From NCBI RefSeq assembly GCF_032854445.1, contig NC_088296.1, forward strand, positions 27,236,667 through 27,268,063: a stretch of 31,397 nucleotides of DNA, given 5' to 3'. The notes beneath the pieces were generated by a model. The model had not been told where the DNA came from, searched no databases, and saw nothing but the letters and a program-made list of their open reading frames with translations. The translations under genes were made by a program, and so were the position numbers. Below, piece by piece: positions 1-12,000 of this stretch. The first letter of the stretch is position 1, and every line of letters begins with the position of its first letter. Origin of the DNA: Liolophura sinensis (Eukaryota > Mollusca > Polyplacophora > Chitonida > Chitonidae).

Positions 1-24
1 CACAGCCTCTCTTTGGCATGGCAC
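1..24 (-). CDS. Coronin exon 9, 5' part only (cut by window edge)
   Basis: The minus strand shows a pyrimidine-rich tract ending in TAG at 27-25, then 24 bases of exon. With the single T left over from exon 8 they read Cys-Ala-Met-Pro-Lys-Arg-Gly-Cys plus one base. The joined peptide PQRSVCAMPKRGC matches the PQ(K/R)G-x-G-V-MPKRG-x-D-V stretch after the propeller in coronins. The exon is found only because the phase fits and the motif is known; on its own 24 bases would be too short to call. The acceptor's upstream 20 bp is duplicated in tandem. Confidence 0.82.
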
Positions 25-3000
25 CTAATGGCGTAGAGAAAACAACAGTGGCGTAGAGAAAACAACAGTGGAAGTTGACAAACCAGATGCTTGTCTGTAT
101 ACCTATGGAGTCAGGAAGGCACGCCGAAGTACTGGTATGAATTCAAGAAAAATAGTCTGATATGCTCTGATATGTCATACCAGCGTGTTGCATGGGTGTA
201 CAGCTAAATATTTCTTCTCGAAAATCAATATTTCAACTCGCGTTTCTGGCTCCTGAAAGTAATGATTATTGAGATGGAGTACCAGGCTGTACACCCACAC
301 AGCAAGTTGGTATGACATAATATATATGACATATGACAAATGCTGGTTAGATACATGTACATGTATTCTACTAACGCAGTTTCGAGTTTGAACTCTTGCA
401 TCACTGAAGGTAGAAAAAGTCCAACTGTACCATGTGACTTTTCACAAATGTTACGCAACTATTTGTAATCACATTTACTCTAACGCTGACGTCTGAAAAA
501 AAAAATTACAAAAAACAATTGACACTTAGCGAGCGATGGAGACAATTGAGGAGCTACATGTTTGTGAAAGCCCCTAAAGGAAATATGTTTCATTTGTGGC
601 TCTGAAACAGGCTGAGACAGGTGATCAGTAAATTAGTGTCAATAATTTTCATAAGTCACAGGATACAAAAGGACTATTTTCACCTTTGATGACAAAGTAA
701 GACTTCCGTCTCAAAACTCCCTATTGTAGCTGTACATACATTTGAATTCACTGAGCTTCATTCCACAAGACACATTCAGGAATATTTTTTTTAACAATTT
801 TAGAAAAAAAGAAAAAAATGAACATTTTTCATTAGACAATAAGTATAACCAACAGACAAGATGGCTGCCATGATGTAGTGCAGTCGTACTTACAGACGCT
901 CCTCTGAGGGGTGGAGGACTGGTACTGGTTGAGGAAATGATAATATGGCTCTGTAGGGACCACCTCATAGTAACGAATATTCCCATCTCCCTGAAAACAT
1001 GAGGATTACAAATTACAATGTAGCATGGAGCTTTATTTTGTCAGGTAACAGCAAGTAGCTTGCGTCAGGTAGCAGCACGTAGCTTTATTGTATCAGGTAG
1101 CAGCAGCAGCATGTAGCTTTATTGTATCAGGTAACAGCACGTAGCTTTATTGTGTCAGGTAACAGCACGTAGCTTTATTGTGTCAGGTAACAGCACGTAG
1201 CTTTATTGTGTCAGGTAACAGCACGTAGCTTTATTGTATCAGGTAACAGCACGTAGCTTTATTGTGTCAGGTAACAGCACGTAGCTTTATTGTGTCAGGT
1301 AACAACATGTAGCTTTATTGTGTCAGGTAGCAGCATGTAGCTTTATTGTGCAGGAGGCAGCATGTGGCTTTCACTTATACAATGGTCAACAGCATTAAAG
1401 TTGGAGGAAACATGGCAGAGCCTTGAGGAAATCCACCACCATCCGCAGGTTGCTGACATATCCTCCCACGTACAGCCAGAGAAAGCAAGCATGAGTTGGA
1501 CTTGAACTCACAGGGACCGCATTGGTAAGAGGCCGTACTGGTGTGCTAACCATCTCCGCCACAGGGGCCCCTGGTTTGTTTTACAAGCAGAGTAAAATGA
1601 TTTATTTGTAATACGCACTTGTGTTTGAGGGCATATCAAGGGAGATAACTTCAAATATCAAGGCAGATAGCTTGAGATATAGATTTTTTTACCTTGCCAG
1701 CCAGGAAAACAACGCCAGTGTCAAAATCGTAGAATGGCGTCATCACTCCATTGGAATAATCGACAGTCTCCATCTTGAGCGGCTTCCCGAAACTCCTCTG
1801 GAATGCCCATGCACAGGGAGAATGTTAGTCCTGGCGTTTTCATGAACTGGTGAACTCATCAAACAAAAACTCTAAAAGATCACCAATTTTATCCATGACT
1901 AACTTTCCCATTTTTCCTGATTCTGAGAGTTTTATTTGTTTTAGAAAGGTGCTTTGAGGTTTGCCTGGAACATGGGAAGATATCCCGCAGGAAAATTGTA
2001 AGTTTCAGCACCAAAAGTAGTATTTCGTGACGTTTATTTTCCTCCAAAAATGCACTTTTGTGGGCGACGTTTCAGGTTCTTTAGGGTACATCACAGTACA
2101 GTTAACTAATGGCGGGCACATAAAAATATGATTTTGACATTAAGTTCTGACATGAATCGAGTGAAGAGTGAAGAATATTGGATGGATATGTTACTCTTTA
2201 AAAGTGGAGAGAATTTTTGAATTTTCCAGGCTCTGCAATACACGAAAAAACTGATCTCTAATGGCAACATGAATGTACAAAATGCTCATTTAATTGTAAG
2301 AAATCTATTTGAGGTTTTTAGCAGAAACCACACGTATGTTATGAAACTTTATCAAAATTTTCACAGTATCAAATGTTGTCTAAGGATATATGAGAGGGAT
2401 TTCTAAAACAAAGATAGTGTTTGTAGGCTAAATGACAAAAATTGTGCAAAAAATTGTTTTTTCAAATTTTCATTTTTTGGGTATTTTTTTTTTTTACACA
2501 TATTAATTATCCCTCTATTTTATGCATATTTTCCATGGTTACATTTTTTAGAAAATCAAATATTGTTAATCTTATTCAAAGGGTGCAGAACAAATCTGAA
2601 GTGCCCTGAACCCAATGAACCCCAGCAAACCCCAGCGGATCTAACTGATCAGCGCCATTTTGTTTTCCACTGAGATTTTCTAATTTCAAGCCAGCAATGC
2701 ATTCATTCATACATATTACCCTACATTCACAGATGTTTTGTTGTGCCATTTTTAGTTTGTTTCGGCGTCACCAACATTCCACGTGATGTGATATTTCCAA
2801 GAGAATTATTGCTCAAGGAAATGAAGCTATCCAACTTTTCCCCCCAATGACCTAACAGGAATGCGCTGAACTGTCACTCTCAAACTGGAGCATACTTACT
2901 ATGTCCCATATTGCATGCTGCCTCTCGCTGGTTCGGGAAAACCCCGTGGTGTATAAATGGTTACTGAGGGAATTCCCCAACATGACGACCTTTGTGGCCT

Positions 3001-6000
3001 TTGGCCCCTGGTGGCCTTGACCTTCCTGTAAAAAAATAAGCAGCATAAATCTCTCAATTCATCATCGCGTGAAACTGTACCCAGGACCAATTATTTATTT
3101 TAGATTCATATATATGTACATGAACATGTAGTTCTTACGTTTATTTGAATTTAAAATTGGTTGTTGTTGATGTAATGATTATTATCTACCACATATATTT
3201 CATCGCTGAACCATTTGATACAATGCAAGTAAAACAGGCCAAATTTCCCTGTTTAACCTGTTCCGTTTACAAATTAAACTTTTCAAAAATTCTCTCCACT
3301 TTTATTTTTCAGTGATGAAATTTTATTGCATTGCAGACATACAGTACATAGTTACTACACAAGTCAACAAAACTTCAGGCCAAAAAATGCAAAATCCAAC
3401 CCCAGGATTACCTCCCCTTGGTCACATGGCTGACCTCTACTTACAATTGCAACATATCCGGCCCTTGGATCAACGACCCTTATCTTCTTGTCTTTACAGG
3501 TGGTAGCGAATAAACTGCCGTCACGGTTCCAGCAAAGGGAGAAAACTGTGTCAGGGTGGCAGTTCATGATATTGACTGGCTCAGCCTGTTCCACGTTCCA
3601 TATTATACACTGGAAATTCACAAGTTTCATTACGGATGTATAGATTATTGTATTTGATATAAAAATTCACCTGATTAAAAAAAAGCATTTTAGAGGGAGA
3701 TAAAAGGTTCAGAGATATATAACTGTTGACGCTGACACCAAAAGAAATAACACTGTCTTGAATACAAACATTATAATATCTTCCTGAGATGAACACAAGA
3801 CAATGCCAGAAACTTAGTTTGGTCAAAATTTTAAGACAAATACAGCAGTGAATATAATTATAATATTTACTGTATATGCTATAAATCTGAGAAGGATGAC
3901 AACTATACAACCTGTCCTGTGACGATACACCTTACCTTGAAATCAAGTCCTGCACTCAGGACGATGTTCTCTGCCGTCGGATGCCACTCAATATACCCGA
4001 CACGCCTCTGGTGACCATGGAGATCAACTGACCAATCAGTGAGGTTAGTCCGTAACCCTTCATGTGGAATTTGCCAGACTTTAACCTGGGGACAAAAACA
4101 TCAGCAAAATTAGAACAAAATTCACTACTATTCCACAAAATGTTCAAAAAGCACACCTCTTTATTAATTTGTAATGAGATATCTCTGCTCAAGCAAAATC
4201 GCGCACACTAAGAAAATGTGAAGTTCCTGTCAGGGTAACAATTCTTAACCAATCAGGTTCAAAATATTTCTATAACCCAAGACAACAGCTGCTTCTACTT
4301 CTGTAATGCAAATCCTTTTTTGCTCCTAATTTATTTATTTATTTGATTGGTGTTTTACATCGTCCTCAAGAATATTTCACTTATACAACGGCAGCCAGCA
4401 TTATGGTTGGAGGTAAAATGCAAGAGCCTGGTGGAGACCCATGACCATTCGCAGGTTGCTGGCAGGCCCAAACGTTATAATATCTTGCTTCTAGACCCTC
4501 CCACACATGGCCGGAGAGGAAGCCAGAATGAGCTGGACACAACGGCCGCATTGGTGGGAGGCTCCCGGGTCACTGCGCGGGGCTGGCATGCTAATCCCCA
4601 CCCCCACCCCCCAACCCCCACCATTTTAACTGATATATACATGTATGTGCATTAGGTACGATTGTTAACTGCATATAAACCAGCGCAGTAGTTAACATGT
4701 CGAAATTAAGTAAAAGGAAATGTTACAAATGGGACTAATTGGCCAGTAACTCACGGTTGCATCCTCTGAGCAAGAGGCAATCACATGATCGTTGAAAGGG
4801 TTCCACTTCACATCAAGGACTGGTCCCTTGTGGCCGCAGACTTTAGGAGTGTTGATGTCAACACGGCCTGTCTGTAAACAGGGGAGGTAACTCATTATCA
4901 ACTAACAAAGTATACAATTTAGGAGTGTTGATGTCAACACGGCCTGTCTGTAAACAGGGGAGGTAACTCATTATCAACTAACAAAGTATACAATTTAGGA
5001 GTGCTGACGTCTGTTAACACCGTGATAAATTAACACGGTATACAATTTAAGAGTGTTGATAACAAGAAAACAAGTATGCAAACAAGGGAGTTAACCCATA
5101 TGCAACATATGCCATTCTGGAGTGATGTCAACATTGCCTGCCTGAAAACAAGGGAGGTAACTCATCATAAACAGTCCATCTGAAAACAGGGGAGGTACCT
5201 GGCCATAAACTTACAAAACAAAACGTGCAAATCAGATTTCCTGATCTTAACATATCCATCAAAAAATATTGATAATAAATTCATATTATTTGCATGTTAA
5301 AGGTCTTGATGTCACATTTAATAAACACAATATGGATGTACACCGGCCCACCAAATTTTACTGTCATCTTCTTCTGTCCCCATCACAACCAATGACTTCC
5401 AAAAAATTACAAGCTAACAAATGAGACTACACTATATGTACAAGACATACAGCGAACAACCCGACCAGTGAGGACAGTGTAATACACATATAAGTGATGA
5501 AATACGCCCTCTTATCAATTTACGTTATTCTAACTGCTCACACAAATGCTAAAATAGTAACAAATAACATGGCCCTCGAGGCATCATGCTTCTCCTAACA
5601 CCAAAGCAGTCCATGAAGTATCATATATCGCAAACTCACCCATTCTAATGGCAGGACCACAAAAGACCCCCCTCCTGCGGACTCTGTTATATCCCAAACT
5701 CACCCGTTCTAATGGCAGGACCACAAAGGACCCCCCTCCTGCGGACTCTGTTATATCCCAAACTCACCCGTTCTAATGGCAGGACCACAAAGGACCCACC
5801 TCCTGCGGACTCTGTTATATACCAAACTCACCCGTTCTAATGGCAGGACCACAAAGGACCCCCCTCCTGCGGACTCTATTATATCCCAAACTCACCCGTT
5901 CTAATGGCAGGACCACAAAGGACCCCCCTCCTGCGGACTCTGTACACACAGCCAGGAACAGCGGATTAACCGCACTCTGGTTGCTGTCATGGCCATGTTT

Positions 6001-9000
6001 GCTGATTTTAATTCCCTCGTAACAGTGGTCCTTTCGCGTTGAGTTGCCGAACACGTGGCGGAACTTAGAGCTCCGCATTCGAAAGGACATCTGTGCAGGA
6101 GAAAAAATACAAGGCTTTTGTTTAACTTCTATGGAAACATCTACTGCGTACTGAAGAGTCAAGCATAAAAAGTATTTTTAAATTGTTTACTTATGAGTGT
6201 GAAACAGCTAGACTTAAAACAGATAAATAAAGTTCAACTAAATGTTGGAAATTGAAGGGAACTGATATTACAGAGACAGGATGCAGAGTGAAGAATTTCT
6301 CAGAATCCCACATATATGTAGTACTTGGACTACACGTGCTAATGGAAGACGAAAAAATGATAACCTTTTGTGAAAAACAATTACATAAATGCTGCATAGA
6401 CTTGTACAAGGTGTTATTTATGTGTTTTTTGGTAATAAAGTAGAGAATACCTGAACAATGCATCAAAACATAAAATTAAGGCTTATATGATATTAACAAC
6501 CAGTTTTTTTTTACAAAAAACCTCCTTGTAACTCAATTTATATAACTGTACATTATATATAATTTCAACTTTCTGGGAAAAATGACTGCTTTTAGTACAT
6601 TCTCAATTTCTTAACACTTAATTTCAATCAAGAATAACCAGTTAAAAACAAGACACTGGTGCAAAAACAAACACACAACCATGTAACAACAATGTAACAA
6701 CAATGTGCTTCTCAAATAAAAAGTCAACAACAGTGAACAGCAAACTGTGAATTTCTAGCATGTTCCCAATGTTGACTGAACCACTATTAAACGCAGACTG
6801 ACATTAATTGTGCTCGTCTCAAATCTTCTGAACTACCACACAAAAATCTGACAGCTCACACATCATTCCTCGTCCAGGTATTTCTGAACTACCACACAAA
6901 AATCTGACAGGCCACACATCATTCCTCGTCCAGGTATTTCTGAACTACCACACAAAAATCTGACAGCTCACACATCATTCCTCGTCCGGGTATTTCATAT
7001 TGTGAATTACCCTACTATGCCTTCAGAAAATTTATGCTTTTATTTAATTGCAGATTACCGACGTACTCTTATATGTGTACGACTCAAAACTGTATTGCAG
7101 ATGCACAAACTTTCACTTTCACTTTCAGTGTATATCATTGTTATAAACGTAGCCAAGGCCGGGGACACACTAGAAGGATGTTTTTTCCCTTGAACAGGCA
7201 TATTTTTTAAATTTCTAACCATCCGTCTTTTAATTGAAATATTTTTGAGTACAGCGTAAAACATCCAATCAAACAAATAAACAAATTAAGATAGCCTAAC
7301 ATGGACACCCTCACATTCAGGATGTTTCAGTTAATACAACGGAGATCAACCATCTGATAAATCTATGTGAAGACCTGAGAAATGCAGCACACCTAATTTA
7401 TATCAGGAACAGCCATACGCTAAATGATAAGTCTGTCTAATCCCGCTAACCTCCACCATTTATATCAGGTACAGCCATGTGCTGTATGACAGTCTGTCTA
7501 ATCCCTCTAACCTCCATGATTTATATCAGGTACAGCCATGTGCTGTATGACAGTCTGTCTAATCCTGCTAACCTCCACCATTTATATCAGGTATGGCCAT
7601 GTGCTGTATGACAAGTCTGTCTAATCCTGCTAACCTCCACCATTTATATCAGGTACAGCCATGTGCTGTATGACAGTCTGTCTAATCCCTCTAACCTCCA
7701 CCATTTATATCAGGTACAGCCATGTGCTGTATGACAGTCTGTCTAATCCCTCTAACCTCCACCATTTATATCAGGTACAGCCATGTGCTGTATGGCAGTC
7801 TGTCTAATCCCTCTAACCTCCACCATTTATATCAGGTACAGCCATGTGCTGTATGGCAGTCTGTCTAATCCCGCTAACCTCCATGATTTATATCAGGTAC
7901 AGCCATGTGCTTTCTGGCAGTCTGTCTAATCCCGCTAACCTCCACCATTTATATCAGGTACAGCCATGTGCTGTATGACAGTCTGTCTAATCCCTCTAAC
8001 CTCCACCATTTATATCAGGTACAGCCATGTGCTGTATGGCAGTCTGTCTAATCCCTCTAACTTCCACCATTTATATCAGGTACAGCCATGTGCTGTATGG
8101 CAGTCTGTCTAATCCTGCTAACCTCCACCATTTATATCAGGTACAGCCATGTGCTGTATGGCAGTCTGTCTAATCCCGCTAACCTCCACCATTTATATCA
8201 GGTACAGCCATGTGCTGTATGACAGTCTGTCTAATCCCTCTAACCTCCACCATTTATATCAGGTACAGCCATGTGCTGTATGACAGTCTGTCCCTCTAAC
8301 CTCCACCATTTATATCAGGTACAGCCATGTGCTGTATGGCAGTCTGTCTAATCCTGCTAACCTCCACCATTTATATCAGGTACGGCCATGTGCTGTATGG
8401 CAGTCTGTCTAATCCCGCTAACCTCCATCATTTATATCAGGTACAGCCATGTGCTGTATGACAGTCTGTCTAATCCCTCTAACCTCCACAATTTACATCA
8501 GGTACAGCCATGTGCTTTCTGGCAGTCTGTCTAATCCCTCTAACCTCCACAATTTACATCAGGTACAGCCATGTGCTTTCTGGCAGTCTGTCTAATCCCG
8601 CTAACCTCCACGATTTATATCAGGTACAGCCATGTGCTGAATGGCAGTCTGTCTAATCACGCTAACCTACATTCAAGGTGAAAATGAATTCAAGGTGAAA
8701 ATGGAGGATTGCTTTTATAATAATCAGAGGTCACTTAAGGCAAAGAAGACACTAAAATGAAGTGTGTATGAAGGATGAACAACCATTAAAAGCTGTCTTA
8801 GAAAAAAGCATTTGAATATTTTACTCTATGATGACCTTTACTGACCACAATGAGACCAGTGATGTCACATAAGGCTTTTGCTACATCACAGACTGCTACA
8901 TTGTGTCATTCAAAATGCATACACATATAGATCCATCAATGCATTTGCTGATCTGACCTTCAAATGAATGATTTTAGGCAACAAAATTTAGTACAGATGT

Positions 9001-12000
9001 GAGGTAAATGATTCCTTCTGGGCCACAACAGACCACCTCAGAATCTGATCTATTGACACAATTTTACTCGGTAAGAAAAATTCCCCACAAAATAAAACCA
9101 CCTTTATCCTGGACAGTTTTTAATGGTCTTTCATCTGATAAATTCTTCATTTTAGAGTGGTTTTTGTCTTCAACACTGTACATGTTGTTAACAGATGTGC
9201 AAGCTCCGTCACCATAGCCTTAAGCTCAAACAGCCAGCTAGATTTTTGTGAAGTAATACCCTGTCCCTAACTCATGCCCACACTAAATGTACCATTAGAC
9301 ATGGAATTCCAAATCACGCCTCAAGATAATACCGTATGACGGATTTCACACCTGCTAACGAGCTAAGCTGTGGTGTACTACTGAAGTCAGGTGTGTCGGT
9401 ATTTACATCAACTCAGGTGTGAGATTGAGGACATGACCTAGACTAGCTTAATGGTCAGACACAGGTAAGTTGATTACCTGAACCTCTATTAAAGTGACAA
9501 GAGGTAATTGGTTTAAGATCTACCCCCTTCACCAACCCTCAACTCCTTCCCCCACCCCCAACTCCGTTCCCCACCCCCAACTCCCTTCCCAAGCGATCAA
9601 AATAAGGATCGTCAAATAATTAATCCCTCAGGTGAACTTTTCATTCTTAAAGGAGAAGAAAATTTAAATATCAAACAACTACCACTGAAAAGAGCATGCA
9701 TTTCCTTGCAGGAGCATGCCATATAAAATTCTAATATGTAACTGATAAATTATAAATAAAGCCAGCGCCAAAATCCGCTGTGGGCGACTCCATTTTGCCT
9801 AAAAACTAGTCCTGAAGTCTTCTGTGTTAGGAATAGAACTGACATCAGAAACCGCTGAAGTGCTGTTCGTACATTTCCGGTAGAACTCTTCTTCCTAGAA
9901 GGTAGCAAACAGTACAGTTCATTTTCCGCTTAACTATCGGGAAAACCGAATTTTGGACATAGGTTCTGAGTTCACATGAACAAGCCAGCAATTTTAATGA
10001 CTCTCACTGGCTGAGAGAAAAACACAACCCCAGCATAAATTACAAGATGGAGGACGTGATGAACTTAGCGATTTATGCCAGCTTTGCCGTTTTCAGACTT
10101 TATGTGTATGGCTAGAAAAAATCGCAAAATTTTGCAGCAGACACCACCAGATAGAAAACAAAATGTGCTCTTTTCAGTCTATAGCGTCATTGTTTCAAGT
10201 TTTCTTCTCCTTCAGAAATGGAATAGCGTGTTGTAAATTTTCTCATACAGCTAGCTTCAGTGGCATGTAAGATTGTGACTGTAAAACAGTTGTATGTGAG
10301 GGAGATACTGATACTTTGTTCTACCTTCATAGTACAGGTAACATGTACAGGTAGTTACGACAATAGAAGGTGACCTGCCTGTTTATGAGGTGGTATTACT
10401 CGTACACATTGTACCTGTACTATACATATGTGCTGTATTTTACTGGTACTTTATGTGCTGTATTTTACTGGTACTTTACAGTCCGTATTGTACCGGTACT
10501 TTATGTTCCGTATTGTACCCGTACTTTATGTGCTGTATTGTACCCGTGCTTTATGTGCTGTATTGTACCCGTACTTTATGTGCTGTATTGTACCGATACT
10601 TTATGTTCTGTATTGTACCGGTACTTTATGTGCTGTATTGTACCCGTACTTTATGTGCTGTATGTGATAGACTCCAAGGCATCCAACACTGTAAAAAGTA
10701 ATTGTATTTATCAATCCCTAAAACAAAATTTTCTGTAATGATTTCCATTTCAAATTCTTCATCTAAACCCCAAAAGTAAATATGTCCAGCATGACGAAAC
10801 GTAATACACCATGGCAAAATGTAATATAACATGGCAAAATGTAATACACCATGGCAAAATGTAATACACTATGGCAAAATGTAATACACCATGGCAAAAT
10901 GTAATACACTATGGCAAAATGTAATACACCATGGCAAAATGTAATACACCATGGCAAAATGTACATGCTTGTACACCAAAACAAAATATTAACAATGTCA
11001 CAAAGTATTACATGTACCATGTCTGTGACTGTGAGCAAGTATACCGAGCTGATGACCCCACAATACTGATCTACCTGTAGTCTACACACATGCCTGCCTG
11101 CACCTGAACCACTACAAAACTTACCTTAAAACGGACAGATGTTAGCCTTTGTCAAGGAATGGAGGGGTGTACTATAAGTGGTCAATAATCAATAACCAGC
11201 TGATCAGCGATCAATACATGCAAGAGATCACAGCAGCAGAGATCCATATTGCAAGACTAAGCGACACATGCAAGCTGCAAGCGGCGTCTGAAAGAAAAAG
11301 AAACCCAGAGCCCACCATAAGCCGTTTGATGTGTGATACACAAGACAGACATAAAAACAGCAGGTGCTATAACGAGTTTTCTCAAGGTGTGCAGGTAGAG
11401 TAATTACAAGTTAGTCTGTTTCAGGTGTTTGTTGTGGACTTGGTCTCCTGGATGTATACTTGTGTTTGTGAACAATTCTACATATATATATATATACATG
11501 TATATGTGTGAATGGGCCCATTCAGCGACAACAACTGCCAGCAGATTTATGTACCCAATATACACATACAAAGCCAGGTCAGTGTCTCAGGATGATCTCT
11601 TTCATGAAAAAAAAAAACACCCAATATCACCCAGCGCACGGTTAATTAACATCGCATGGCCAAATACGGACGGAAAAAAACTAAGGAGTACGTGCAGTCA
11701 ATCAGCTTGACAACTTCATGGAATTTTTCCACCCAAATAATTGCTCTGCTGTATGAACTGTGCTACAAAAATTGTTGAACTGATGGTGAAAAATCAGGTC
11801 ATGTCAATATTGTGTGAAATTATAGATGACTTACAATACATGAATAAAAATAAAGAAGTTATTGAGGTACAATGTCTGGGAGGTGCCTTAGTTATCTCTT
11901 TCAGAGAATAAACCGAGGCTAACATATGCTCTGAAATCCCAACTTTCTGTTGTCAGTTATACAGGGGCAACCATAATTAGAAGCTGATTCTGTGCCACTC

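Noticed and set aside
5631-5886. Extra coronin micro-exons in the duplicated units
   Set aside because: The units carry donors but no acceptor between them, so they could only extend exon 2, with a frameshift or stop.
9008-9217. 69-codon plus-strand frame in a non-repetitive part of intron 1
   Set aside because: No recognisable domain, no good splice sites and AT-driven composition.
10047-10115. Short plus-strand frame starting ACAAGATGGAGG with a hydrophobic N-terminus, possibly a first exon
   Set aside because: It closes after 22 codons and no convincing GT donor follows; no family recognised.
10370-10738. Cys/Tyr/Leu-rich plus-strand frames that look like membrane segments
   Set aside because: By-product of a 25-bp repeat open in three frames; hydrophobicity comes from T-rich sequence.
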